Source of the DNA: JADKFD01 sp050250665 | Lineage (GTDB): Bacteria > Pseudomonadota > Gammaproteobacteria > Xanthomonadales > SZUA-5 | Length of the DNA: 64,000 bases | Assembly: GCA_050250665.1 (NCBI GenBank) | Contig: JBFWOF010000020.1 | Span: forward strand, 35,101 to 99,100 | Direction: 5' to 3' | In this document: in pieces, positions 42,542 to 51,770 of the stretch | Layout of the letters: each line of letters begins with the position of its first letter | Position numbering within the stretch: the stretch's first letter is position 1 | Notes under the pieces: model-generated | Databases searched by the model: none | The model's input: only the letters and a program-made list of their open reading frames with translations | Told to the model about the DNA's origin: nothing | Translations under genes and position numbers: made by a program

Positions 42542-43759
42542 ATGATGAACTCGCGCAAGGTGGTGGTGATCGGCGGCGGACCGGCAGGCCTGATGGCCGC
42601 AGAAACGGCCCGTGATGCCGGCGCCGAAGTGGCCGTCTACGAGCAGATGCCCTCGGTGGCCCGCAAATTCCTGATTGCCGGCAAGGGCGGGCTCAACCTC
42701 ACCCACAGCGAGCCCTTCGACGACTTCGTCTCGCGCTATCCCAGCGGCACCGCTGAAGTGCGCAGCTGGCTGCTGCCATTCAGCGCCGACGCGCTGCGCG
42801 CCTGGGCGCGTGATCTGGGCTATGAAACCGTGATCGGCAGTTCCGGCCGGGTCTTTCCCGCCGATTTCAAGGCCGGTCCGCTGCTGCGCGCCTGGGTGCG
42901 GCGCATGCGCGGCAAGGGGATCGAGATTCATGTCGGTCACCGCTGGCTGGGCTGGAACGAGCAGGGCCAGCTGCGGATTGCCGCTGCCGAAGGCGAGATC
43001 GCGGTCGACGCCACTGCGGTGGTGCTGGCTACCGGCGGTGGCAGCTGGCCGGAACTGGGCGCCGATGGCGCCTGGGTCGAGACGCTGCGCCAGGTCGACA
43101 TTGAGGTGGCTGAGCTGCAACCCTCCAATTGCGGATTCGAACGCGGCTGGAGCGCGCATCTGAAGGAGCGATTCGCCGGAAAACCGGTGAAGTCGGTCAG
43201 CGTGCGTCTGGCCAGTCAGCCACGGAAGAGCGCGATCGTCGGCGAGTTCATTCTGACCGACTACGGGGTCGAGGGCAGCGCCATCTACGCGCTGTCGGCC
43301 CGGCTGCGCGATGCCATTGCCGCTGATGGCAGCGTCGAACTGCTGCTCGACCTGGTCCCCGAACGCAGCGCCGATGCCGTGCATCAGGCACTGGCCCGCG
43401 ATCGCGGCAAACGCACGCTGAGCGAGCATCTGCGGCGCACGCTGGGCATCGACGGGGTCAAGGCAGCGCTGTTGTATGAAGTACTCGGCAAGGAAGCGCT
43501 GGCAGATCCGGCGACCCTGGGCCATGCGATCAAGCGGCTACCGATCACGCTGCTGCGCCCACGCCCACTGGCCGAAGCCATCAGCAGCGCCGGTGGCGTG
43601 CGTTTCGATGCCCTGACGCCAGAACTGATGCTGCGGCGTCGACCCAAGGTCTGGTGCGCTGGAGAGATGATCGATTGGGAGGCGCCGACTGGCGGCTATC
43701 TGTTGACCGCCTGCTTCGCCAGTGGACGCATGGCCGGCGCCGCGGCTGCACGGGCGTGA
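42542..43759 (+). CDS. FAD-dependent oxidoreductase (HI0933/BaiN-like flavoprotein)
   Basis: About 405 residues from ATG 42542, five bp after gloA ends; the longer frame inside gloA is discarded, and an ATG at 42521 is a weaker choice. N-terminal FAD Rossmann fold (VVVIGGGPAGLMAAETARDAGAEVAVYE) followed by the family's KFLIAGKGGLNLTHSEPF. Mid-protein has FPADFKAGPLLRAWV, and the C-terminus has VWCAGEMIDWEAPTGGYLLTACFASGRMAG, matching the TIGR03862/HI0933-like family. Substrate unclear. Overlaps rlmC by 4 bp. Confidence 0.9.
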   Translation: MMNSRKVVVIGGGPAGLMAAETARDAGAEVAVYEQMPSVARKFLIAGKGGLNLTHSEPFDDFVSRYPSGTAEVRSWLLPFSADALRAWARDLGYETVIGSSGRVFPADFKAGPLLRAWVRRMRGKGIEIHVGHRWLGWNEQGQLRIAAAEGEIAVDATAVVLATGGGSWPELGADGAWVETLRQVDIEVAELQPSNCGFERGWSAHLKERFAGKPVKSVSVRLASQPRKSAIVGEFILTDYGVEGSAIYALSARLRDAIAADGSVELLLDLVPERSADAVHQALARDRGKRTLSEHLRRTLGIDGVKAALLYEVLGKEALADPATLGHAIKRLPITLLRPRPLAEAISSAGGVRFDALTPELMLRRRPKVWCAGEMIDWEAPTGGYLLTACFASGRMAGAAAARA

Positions 43760-44877
43760 ACTGTCACTACTACGCCGAGGCACTGTGCCGATCATGCACG
43801 GAATTGCCGCGGCCCTACGCAGAGCAACTGGCCCACAAGCAGGCTCAGGCACAAGCCCGATTGAGTGCGGTGCTGGCTGAATCCTGGTTGCCGCCGGTGG
43901 CCAGCCCCGAATCCGGATTCCGCAACAAGGCCAAGATGGCCATCGGCGGTTCGCTCACGGCCCCCACGCTGGGGCTGCTGGAGCCAGGTGGCCATGGCGT
44001 CGATCTGATGCAGTGTCCGCTGTACCCAGAATCCATGCAGCGCGCATTTGTTCCGATCCGCGATGCCCTGATCGCGGCGCAGGTACCGCCCTACCAACTG
44101 GCGATGCGCCGTGGCGAAGGCAAGTACGTGCTGCTGACCGAAGCCCCCGGCACCGGTGAGCTGATGCTGCGCTTCGTGTTGCGTTCGCGCGAGGCCGTGG
44201 AACGGCTGGGCAAACAGGTACCGACCCTGCTGGCCGCGCTGCCTGCGCTGCGGGTGATCTCGGCCAATCTGCTGCCCGAGCACAAGGCCGTGACCGAGGG
44301 CGAAGTCGAGATCCTGCTGACCGAAACCACCCAGGTGCGCTGTCGCATCAACGAACTCGATTTTCAGCTGACCCCGCGCAGCTTCCTGCAGACCAACACC
44401 GAGGTCGCCGCGGCGCTGTATCGCCAGGCACGCCAGTGGATTGATGAGGCTGCGCCGGCAACGGTGTGGGATCTGTACTGCGGCGTCGGCGGTTTCGCCC
44501 GCCACGCGGCTGCGCCCGGTCGCATCGTCACCGGCGTCGAGACCACGCCCGAGGCCATCGCCGCCGCCGAGGCCAGAGAGGATCAGATCCGCTGGATCTG
44601 CGCTGACGCCACCGACTGGGCCTGCGCCCAGACCGAGGCCCCCGATTGCGTCATCGTCAATCCGCCGCGGCGCGGCATCGGCGCGCGCCTGGCCAACTGG
44701 ATCGATCAGAGCGGCGCTGCGACCGTGCTCTATTCCAGCTGCAACATCGATTCGCTGGCCCGCGATCTGGGTTCGCTACGGCACTATCGGATCCGTGCCG
44801 CGCAGGTCTTCGACATGTTCCCGCACACCACCCATTTCGAGACACTGGTGAAACTGGAGCGCGTCAGCGGCGCCTGA
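43756..44877 (+). CDS. rlmC: 23S rRNA (uracil-747-C5)-methyltransferase
   Basis: 373 residues from GTG 43756, overlapping the flavoprotein stop (GTGA). Iron-sulphur cysteines C3, C11 and C14 at the N-terminus, plus a later Cys in DLMQCPLYPES. The signature WLPPVASPESGFRNKAKM identifies RlmC rather than RlmD or TrmA. SAM domain: VWDLYCGVGGFARHAA, IVNPPRRGIG. The nucleophilic Cys lies in YSSCNIDSLARDL. It methylates U747 of 23S rRNA. An rRNA-modification gene (rlmF) is also present at 35.7 kb. Confidence 0.95.
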   Translation: MNCHYYAEALCRSCTELPRPYAEQLAHKQAQAQARLSAVLAESWLPPVASPESGFRNKAKMAIGGSLTAPTLGLLEPGGHGVDLMQCPLYPESMQRAFVPIRDALIAAQVPPYQLAMRRGEGKYVLLTEAPGTGELMLRFVLRSREAVERLGKQVPTLLAALPALRVISANLLPEHKAVTEGEVEILLTETTQVRCRINELDFQLTPRSFLQTNTEVAAALYRQARQWIDEAAPATVWDLYCGVGGFARHAAAPGRIVTGVETTPEAIAAAEAREDQIRWICADATDWACAQTEAPDCVIVNPPRRGIGARLANWIDQSGAATVLYSSCNIDSLARDLGSLRHYRIRAAQVFDMFPHTTHFETLVKLERVSGA

Positions 44878-45039
44878 CGCATCGATTCATGCATGGGCCG
44901 AAAGCGCCTCGCCGCTGTCGCTTGCTCCCCAGGCTACAGACCGGGTGGCGCCGCCCAGGATGCGACAATGGTAGCCTCCGAGCTGTCGCCGCATCGCCCC
45001 GCGCCGGCTGCGATCGCTGCATGTTCTCCCAAAGACTGA

Positions 45040-45951
45040 ATGCCATCCTCGATGCTGTCATTTCTGCCCGCTCCCCTGACGTTGATCCTGACTTCAACGC
45101 TGGCGCTGACCAGTACGCTGGTGCTGGTGCCGGTGTTGCTGGTACTGGCACTGATCAAGCTGCTGCTGCCATTCGCCGCCGCGCGGCGCCTGCTCGGTCG
45201 CGGCGTGATCGCAGTGGCTGAGACCTGGATTGCGATCAACAACGGGCTGATCCGGATCTTCTCGCGCGCCGACTGGCAGATCGAAGGGATCGAACAACTG
45301 CGTCGCGACGACTGGTATCTGGTGCTCAGCAATCATCAGAGCTGGGTCGACATCCTGGTGCTGCAGTACCTGAGCAACCGGCGCATGCCCTTCCTCAAGT
45401 TCTTCCTCAAGAGCGAACTGATCTGGGTGCCTTTCCTGGGACTGGCCTGGTGGGCGCTGGACTTCCCGTTCATGAAGCGTCTGACCCGGGAACAGCTGGA
45501 ACGGCGCCCGGAACTGCGCGGCACCGACGTCGCTGCCACCCGCAAGGCCTGCGAGAAGTTCTCGGAATTGCCGGTATCAGTGATGAACTTCGTCGAAGGC
45601 ACGCGATTTACCGAAAAGAAACATGCCCGTCAGCGATCACCCTTTCAGCATCTGCTGAAACCCAAGGCCGGCGGCGTGGCTTTCGTGCTGGAAGCCATGG
45701 GTGAACTGCTGCACAGCATCATCGACATCACCATCGTCTATCCGGATGGAAAACCCACGCTGGTCGACCTGCTGTCCGGCAAGGTCGATCGGGTACGCGT
45801 GCATGTGCGCCGCCGCGAGATCCCGAAGGATTTGCTCGGTTGCAGCTACGAGAATGATCCCGCCGCCCGCGAGCGCTTCCAGCTCTGGATCAACCAGATC
45901 TGGGCCGAGAAGGATCAGCAGATCGAAGCGATGATCGGCGCCGCACCGTGA
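45040..45951 (+). CDS. PlsC-like acyltransferase (YihG-type)
   Basis: 303 residues. One N-terminal membrane helix (~15-45), then the LPLAT domain with catalytic NHQSWVDILVLQ (N-H-x4-D, ~100-106) and the acceptor motif FVEGTRFTEKKHARQRSPFQHLLKPKAGG split across about residues 185-210. It follows the YihG/acyltransferase pattern: transfer of a fatty acyl chain from acyl carrier or CoA to a phospholipid at the inner membrane. The start could be ATG 45040 or 45052. Overlaps the next gene by 4 bp. Confidence 0.9.
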   Translation: MPSSMLSFLPAPLTLILTSTLALTSTLVLVPVLLVLALIKLLLPFAAARRLLGRGVIAVAETWIAINNGLIRIFSRADWQIEGIEQLRRDDWYLVLSNHQSWVDILVLQYLSNRRMPFLKFFLKSELIWVPFLGLAWWALDFPFMKRLTREQLERRPELRGTDVAATRKACEKFSELPVSVMNFVEGTRFTEKKHARQRSPFQHLLKPKAGGVAFVLEAMGELLHSIIDITIVYPDGKPTLVDLLSGKVDRVRVHVRRREIPKDLLGCSYENDPAARERFQLWINQIWAEKDQQIEAMIGAAP

Positions 45952-46562
45952 GCCCTGCCGACAGACCGCATGCACCGGCGACCGAACGCAATCGGGATGC
46001 CATTCTGGAAGTGCTGGCCGATCACTTTGGCCAAAAGGCGCGAATCCTGGAAATCGGCAGCGGCACGGGTCAGCACGCGCTGTACTTCGCGCAGGCCCTC
46101 CCGCATCTCCACTGGCAGTGCTCCGACCGCGCCGAGCGCCTGGACGGGATTCGCCTATGGCTGACCGAGAATGCGCTGGCAAACACGCCGCCGCCGCTGG
46201 AACTGGACGTAGCGGGCAGCTGGCCCGATCAGCGCTTTGATGGCGTCTTCAGCGCCAACACCCTGCACATCATGAGCTGGCCGGAGGTTGAATCGATGTT
46301 TGCCGGGCTGCGCAGCATCCTGGCGCCCGACGCCAGGCTCGTGGTCTACGGCCCCTTCAAGTATCAGCAGCAACACACCAGTGACAGCAACCGCGAATTC
46401 GATCAATCGCTGCGCGCCGAAGTACCCAGTCGCGGCATTCGCGATTTCGAAGCCGTCGATGCGCTGGCGCAGGGCATCGGGCTGCGACTGATCGAAGACC
46501 GGACGATGCCGGCCAACAATCGCTGTCTGGTTTGGAAGAGCGAGCTGGGTAGCTCGATATAG
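45948..46562 (+). CDS. DUF938 SAM-dependent methyltransferase-like protein
   Basis: 204 residues, GTG start overlapping the previous stop (GTGA). Class I SAM methyltransferase fold with motif ILEIGSGTGQHALYFAQALP and SANTLHIMSWPEVESMFAGL. The YGPFKYQQQHTSDSNREFDQSL region is the signature of DUF938. Substrate unknown; it may act with the acyltransferase encoded just upstream. Confidence 0.9.
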   Translation: MSPADRPHAPATERNRDAILEVLADHFGQKARILEIGSGTGQHALYFAQALPHLHWQCSDRAERLDGIRLWLTENALANTPPPLELDVAGSWPDQRFDGVFSANTLHIMSWPEVESMFAGLRSILAPDARLVVYGPFKYQQQHTSDSNREFDQSLRAEVPSRGIRDFEAVDALAQGIGLRLIEDRTMPANNRCLVWKSELGSSI

Positions 46563-46607
46563 CGGTTGGGAAGATCCGCCAACGGGCTAAGAACCCGCCT
46601 GCTGGCC

Positions 46608-47319
46608 GTAGCCCGGTGTGTCGCGCAGCGACTCACCGGGGCTTTCCGCATCACCGCCCGGAGAGCGCTACGCGCACTTCGGGCTACGCAAAGCGAGTAG
46701 CGGCCTCGAGGAGGGCCGCGCGCCCGCGCGGCCGCTGTTGCTCTTCAGCCTGCGGAAAGCGGCGCCGCAGCACGGCGCCCTGCGTGTAGCCCGGTGTGCC
46801 GCGCAGCGGCTCACCGGGGCTTTCCGCATCACCGCCCGGAGAGCGCTGCGCGCACTTCGGGCTACGCCAAGCGAGTAGCGGCCTTGAGGAGGGCCGCGCG
46901 CCTGCGCGGCCGCTGTTGCTCTTCAGCCTGCGGAAAGCGGCGCCGCAGCACGGCGCCCTGCGTGTAGCCCGGTGTGCCGCGCAGCGGCTCACCGGGGCTT
47001 TTCGCATCACCGCCCGGAGAGCGCTGCGCGCACTTCGGGCTACGCCAAGCGAGTAGCGGCCTTGAGGAGGGCCGCGCGCCTGCGCGTCCGCTCTTGGTCT
47101 TCAGCCCACGGAAAGCGGCGCCGCAGCGCAGCGCCCTGCGTGTAGCCCGGTGTGCCGCGCAGCGGCTCACCGGGGCTTTTCGCATCACCGCCCGCAGAGC
47201 GCTACGCGCACTTCGGGCTACGCCAAGCGAGTAGCGGCTCTGAGGAGGGCCGTGCGCCTGCGCGGCCGCTGTTGCTCTTCAGCCTGCGGAAAGCGGCGCC
47301 GCAGCGCGGCGCCCTCCAC
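46608..47319. repeat. tandem array: four copies of a 178-bp unit
   Basis: Units start with GTAGCCCGGTGTG at 46608, 46786, 46964 and 47142. Each unit has two palindromic parts: A (~80 bp, bounded by GTAGCCCG and CGGGCTAC), the family found singly at 8969, 21269 and 23343; and B (~85 bp, GGAGGGCCGCGCGC...GCGGCGCCC), the family found at 32136 and 53416. Copies differ at only a few bases, so the array looks recently amplified or gene-converted. Open frames of 86 and 108 codons recur with the array but are not genes. This lies between a methyltransferase gene and glmM. Confidence 0.92.
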
Positions 47320-47398
47320 AGCAAAGCAACTGGAACGCAGTTCCCGTCACGGAAAGCCTGCGTCGGCCCAACCCGGACCACGAGTCATCCCGGGATCA

Positions 47399-48760
47399 CT
47401 AAGCTCGGGCGCTGTCTGCCGTCGTCCGTACCAGATCAGCCAGCCGCTGCGAATGGGCTTCAACCACCGCCAGTTCGCGGGCTTCCACGGTAACCCGGAT
47501 AAGCGGCTCGGTACCCGAGGCCCGCAGGATCAGACGGCCGCCCTGCCCCAGCGCGGCCTCGACCTCGGCCTTCGCGCTCTGGATCTCCGCATTCTGCAGC
47601 AGCGACCTGGCGTTGCCCTCGATGCGCACATTGATCGTGCGCTGCGGCAAGCGGTGCAGATCGGCGGCCATTTCCCCCAGAGTGCGCTGGCTGTCGGCCA
47701 GCACTTCCAGCAGCAGCAAGGCGCTCATCAGTCCATCGCCAGTGCTGGCCTTGTGGGTGCAGATCACGTGTCCTGAAGCCTCGCCGCCGAGAATGCCGCC
47801 AGTTTCGCGCAGGCGCTGGTGGACATAGCGATCACCGACTGCGGCGCGCTCGAAGCCGATGCCCAGATCCTTTAGTGCCAGCTCGATGCCGAGGTTGGTC
47901 ATGACCGTGCCCACGACCGGCCCCTGCAGCACACCGCGTGACTGCCAGTGACGCGCGAGCAGGAAGACGATGTCATCGCCATCCACCAACCGACCATCGG
48001 CGCTGACGGCCATCAGCCGATCGGCGTCGCCGTCCACCGCCAGACCCAGCACCGCACCGGTGCGCGTCACTTCGGCGCGCAGCGCCGTCAGATCGGTGGC
48101 GCCGTAACCGGCATTGATGTTGAAGCCATTGGGCTCGTCACCGATGGCGGTCACGTGGAAGCCCAGTTCTTCGAACAGGCGCGGACCGACGCGATAGGCA
48201 GCGCCATGGGCGCAGTCGATGACCAGACGCAGCCCCTGCAGCGATTCCAGTCGACGATCCAGGCGGGACTTCAGAAATTCCAGATAACGGCCGTTGGCGT
48301 CATCCAGGCGACTGGCCTTGCCGAGGTTTCGCGGTGACACCATCGGCGCCGGTGCATCGATGGCGGCCTCGATGGCCGCTTCGACCTCGTCATCGAGCTT
48401 CTCGCCCTGCGCCGAGAAGAACTTGATGCCGTTGTCCTCGTAGGGGTTGTGCGAGGCACTGATGACGATGCCGGCCTGGGCGCGCTGACTGCGGGTGAGA
48501 AAGGCGACCGCCGGGGTCGGCATCGGACCCAGCAGCACCACATCGGCACCTGCTGCCGCGAGCCCCGCTTCCAGCGCCGATTCCAGCATGTAGCCGGACA
48601 GTCGCGTGTCCTTGCCGATCAGTACCCGCGGACGTTCGTGCGTCCGGGACAGCACGATGCCGGCCGCGCGGCCCAGCTTCAGCGCAAACTCGGCGGTGAT
48701 CGGCTCCACACCCACGCGTCCGCGGATGCCATCGGTTCCAAAATAGTGTCTTTCGTTCAT
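47399..48760 (-). CDS. glmM: phosphoglucosamine mutase
   Basis: Converts glucosamine-6-phosphate to glucosamine-1-phosphate for peptidoglycan and LPS precursors. 453 residues from ATG 48760; 14 upstream in-frame residues are discarded as MNERHYFGTDGIRG is the family start. Active Ser103 in SASHNPYEDNGIKFF, metal loop DGDADR, and sugar-phosphate loops GGEASGH and the RASGTEPLIRV tail. It follows folP in the classic ftsH-folP-glmM order. Confidence 0.97.
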   Translation of the reverse strand: MNERHYFGTDGIRGRVGVEPITAEFALKLGRAAGIVLSRTHERPRVLIGKDTRLSGYMLESALEAGLAAAGADVVLLGPMPTPAVAFLTRSQRAQAGIVISASHNPYEDNGIKFFSAQGEKLDDEVEAAIEAAIDAPAPMVSPRNLGKASRLDDANGRYLEFLKSRLDRRLESLQGLRLVIDCAHGAAYRVGPRLFEELGFHVTAIGDEPNGFNINAGYGATDLTALRAEVTRTGAVLGLAVDGDADRLMAVSADGRLVDGDDIVFLLARHWQSRGVLQGPVVGTVMTNLGIELALKDLGIGFERAAVGDRYVHQRLRETGGILGGEASGHVICTHKASTGDGLMSALLLLEVLADSQRTLGEMAADLHRLPQRTINVRIEGNARSLLQNAEIQSAKAEVEAALGQGGRLILRASGTEPLIRVTVEARELAVVEAHSQRLADLVRTTADSARA

Positions 48761-48870
48761 GCGCGGATGTTCGGCGACCCGGCGCTGCGCTGCAAGCAGC
48801 ACTTCGGCATTGTCATCGGGAGGTCATCTGCGCGCTTCAGACATCCAACAAGGGATGGCGCAAACAAGGC

Positions 48871-49782
48871 TCAGTCGTCGTCGCCCCAAAGGCTTGCCGC
48901 GGCCGGACGCGGAGCCGCAGCGGCTACGGCCGGCGTGACATCCGCCACTGCCTGCCAGACACTGAGGGCGTCGCGCGTGGCAGCCACATCATGCACGCGC
49001 ACGATCACTGCCCCGCGCTGCACGGCGATCAGGGCTGCAGCCACCGAGCCCACCATGCGCTGATCGAGGGCTTCGCGCCCGGTCAGATCGGCGATCATGC
49101 GCTTGCGCGACAAACCGGCCAGAATCGGACAGCCGAGCGCCTTGAAGGAATCCAGTCGGGCCAGCAGATCCAGATTGTGCTGCAGAGTCTTGCCGAAACC
49201 GAAGCCCGGATCGATGAGGAGACGCTTCTTGTCGATACCGGCAAACTGGCAGGCGAGAATGCGATCGGTCAGAAAACGCTGCACCTCGGCACAGACGTCG
49301 TCGTAGCTGGGCGCCCGCTGCATGCTGCCGGGCTCGCCCTGCATGTGCATCAGACAGATGGCGGCGCCGGACTCCGAGGCCGCCTCCAGCGCACCCGGCC
49401 GGCGCAGCGCATACACGTCATTGATCAGCCCGGCGCCGGCGGCGACGGCTGCGCGCATGACCTCGGGCTTGCTGGTGTCGATCGAGATCGGGGCCTCGGT
49501 GCGGGCGGCCAGCGCCTCGATGACCGGGATGACCCGGCGCAGTTCTTCCTCGACGTCGACCGGCGTGGCTCCCGGTCGGGTGGATTCGCCGCCGACGTCG
49601 ATGACATCGGCGCCGGCAGCCAGCAGTTCCAGGCCTCGCGCGATCGCGGCTTCAGCAACGACCAGCTGACCGCCATCGGAAAAGGAATCGGGCGTCACAT
49701 TGAGCACGCCCATGATCCGTGGCCGATCCAGAATCAGGAGTCGGCCACGGCAATCCAGCGTCGGCTTGGGCGCCTCGAACAC
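48871..49782 (-). CDS. folP: dihydropteroate synthase
   Basis: Joins p-aminobenzoate to hydroxymethyl-dihydropterin in folate synthesis; the sulfonamide target. 303 residues, TIM barrel. Signatures: IMGVLNVTPDSFSDGG, DVIDVGGESTRPGA, ISIDTSKPEVMRAA, LLIDPGFGFGKTLQHN, and LAGLSRKRM. It lies 15 bp downstream of ftsH and 110 bp before glmM. C-terminal ~20 residues are Ala/Pro-rich. Confidence 0.96.
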   Translation of the reverse strand: MFEAPKPTLDCRGRLLILDRPRIMGVLNVTPDSFSDGGQLVVAEAAIARGLELLAAGADVIDVGGESTRPGATPVDVEEELRRVIPVIEALAARTEAPISIDTSKPEVMRAAVAAGAGLINDVYALRRPGALEAASESGAAICLMHMQGEPGSMQRAPSYDDVCAEVQRFLTDRILACQFAGIDKKRLLIDPGFGFGKTLQHNLDLLARLDSFKALGCPILAGLSRKRMIADLTGREALDQRMVGSVAAALIAVQRGAVIVRVHDVAATRDALSVWQAVADVTPAVAAAAPRPAAASLWGDDD

Positions 49783-49797
49783 TGCGCGAGGCCGGGC

Positions 49798-51708
49798 TCA
49801 GGTCTGTGCGGCTGGCGTGGCGCTGGGCGTGACTGGCGCGGTCGGCTTGGTCGGATTCGACGGCGCACCACCGTCACCCTCGGTCCAGTCCGACGGCGGC
49901 GGTACATCCCTGCCCTCCATGATCGCGTCGATCTGGATGGCGTCGATGGTCTCGTACTTCATCAAGGCATCGGCCATGGTGTGCAGCTTGTCGGTGTTCT
50001 CCACCAGGATGGTCTTGGAGGTGTTGTAGCAGCGGTCGATCAGCGCCCGCACCTCGGCGTCGATCAATTCTGCCGTCTCCGGCGACACGGTCTTGGTTTG
50101 CGTGATCGAACGGCCGAGGAACAGCTCTTCCTCTTCATCGCCGTACATCAGCGGGCCCAGCTGGTCGGACATGCCCCACTTGGTCACCATGTTCCGCGCC
50201 AGCTGGGTGGCGCGCATGATGTCGTTGGAGGCACCGGTGGTGACCTTGCCATGGCCGAAGATCAGCTCTTCCGCCAGGCGACCGCCATACAGCGAGCAGA
50301 TCTGGCTTTCAAGCCAAGTGCGGCTGTGACTGTAGCGATCACCCTCCGGCAGGAACATGGTGACGCCCAAGGCCCGGCCACGCGGAATGATCGAGACCTT
50401 GTAGACCGGATCATGCTCGGGAACCACACGACCGATGATCGCGTGCCCGGCCTCGTGGTAGGCGGTCAGACGCTTTTCGTCCTCGCTCATGACCATCGAG
50501 CGGCGCTCGGCACCCATCAGGATCTTGTCCTTGGCCTTCTCGAAATGGGTCATCGCCACATCACGCGAATTCTCGCGCGCCGCAAACAGAGCGGCTTCGT
50601 TGACCAGATTGGCAAGATCAGCACCGGAGAATCCGGGGGTGCCGCGGGCAATCACCGAAGGCCGTACGTCGTCGCCCAACGGCACCTTGCGCATGTGCAC
50701 CTTGAGGATCTGTTCGCGGCCACGGACATCGGGCAGACCGACGACCACCTGACGATCGAAGCGACCCGGGCGCAGCAGCGCCGGATCGAGCACATCGGGG
50801 CGATTGGTCGCGGCGATGACAATGATGCCCTCGGAACCTTCGAAACCATCCATCTCGACCAGCAACTGGTTCAGCGTCTGCTCGCGCTCGTCGTGACCAC
50901 CGCCGAGGCCAGCGCCGCGATGACGACCGACCGCATCGATTTCGTCGATGAAGATGATGCAGGGCGCGTGCTTCTTGGCCTGCTCGAACATGTCGCGCAC
51001 ACGGCTGGCACCCACACCCACGAACATCTCGACAAAGTCGGAGCCGGAGATGATGAAGAAGGGCACCTTGGCTTCGCCAGCGATGGCCTTGGCCAGCAGC
51101 GTCTTGCCGGTGCCCGGCGGACCCACCATCAGCACGCCACGCGGAATCTTGCCACCGAGCTTCTGGAACTTGCCCGGATCGCGCAGAAACTCGACCAGCT
51201 CGTGCACTTCTTCCTTGGCCTCGTCCACACCGGCCACATCGGCAAAGGTGACCTTGACCTGATCCTCACCCTGCAGGCGGGCGCGGCTCTTGCCGAAGGA
51301 CATCGCCCCGCGGCCACCACCACCACCCTGCATCTGGCGCATGACAAAGATCCAGAAGCCGATCAGCAGCAGCACCGGCAGCAGATTCAGCAGCAGCCCG
51401 AACAGCGAAAAGCCGGTCTCGGGTGGGGTCTGGGTGACCTTGACGTTGTTGGCGATCAGGGTCTCGACCAGGCGCGGATCTTCCGGAGCGTAGAGCTCAA
51501 AGCCCTTGCCGTCCTGCATCTTGCCGGTCATCTTGCGGTCGGCAGCGATCTTGACCTCGACCACCTGCTCGCGCTCGACCCGCTCCAGGAACTCGGAATA
51601 CGACAAGCCAGCGCTCGGCGCTGTGCTCGGCCCGAAGTTGCGGAACACCGCCAGCAACACCAGTGCGATCACAGACCACAGCAGCAGGTTTTTCATCATT
51701 TCGTTCAA
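49798..51708 (-). CDS. ftsH: ATP-dependent zinc metalloprotease FtsH
   Basis: Membrane-bound AAA+ protease that degrades membrane and regulatory proteins. 636 residues: N-terminal helix (~7-22), periplasmic domain, second helix (~103-123), AAA domain with Walker A GPPGTGKT (196-203), Walker B IIFIDEID and SRH, then the peptidase domain with HEAGH (~417-421). The C-terminus is Pro/Thr-rich. The start is TTG 51708, since AGGAG lies 6-7 bp upstream; the first ATG is three codons later and too far from it. Known Xanthomonadales FtsH begin MNE/MND, which supports the TTG. It is followed by folP and glmM. Confidence 0.97.
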   Translation of the reverse strand: MNEMMKNLLLWSVIALVLLAVFRNFGPSTAPSAGLSYSEFLERVEREQVVEVKIAADRKMTGKMQDGKGFELYAPEDPRLVETLIANNVKVTQTPPETGFSLFGLLLNLLPVLLLIGFWIFVMRQMQGGGGGRGAMSFGKSRARLQGEDQVKVTFADVAGVDEAKEEVHELVEFLRDPGKFQKLGGKIPRGVLMVGPPGTGKTLLAKAIAGEAKVPFFIISGSDFVEMFVGVGASRVRDMFEQAKKHAPCIIFIDEIDAVGRHRGAGLGGGHDEREQTLNQLLVEMDGFEGSEGIIVIAATNRPDVLDPALLRPGRFDRQVVVGLPDVRGREQILKVHMRKVPLGDDVRPSVIARGTPGFSGADLANLVNEAALFAARENSRDVAMTHFEKAKDKILMGAERRSMVMSEDEKRLTAYHEAGHAIIGRVVPEHDPVYKVSIIPRGRALGVTMFLPEGDRYSHSRTWLESQICSLYGGRLAEELIFGHGKVTTGASNDIMRATQLARNMVTKWGMSDQLGPLMYGDEEEELFLGRSITQTKTVSPETAELIDAEVRALIDRCYNTSKTILVENTDKLHTMADALMKYETIDAIQIDAIMEGRDVPPPSDWTEGDGGAPSNPTKPTAPVTPSATPAAQT

Positions 51709-51770
51709 AACACGCTCCTTTCAACTGCGACGCACTCCGGTGCGCCTACAGTTAACCAACCTCGAATGTA

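Noticed and set aside
46618..47493. Repeated 86- and 108-codon frames, or a CRISPR-like array
   Set aside because: They follow the 178-bp unit, are arginine/alanine/proline-rich and non-globular. Units abut directly with no variable spacers, so this is not CRISPR.
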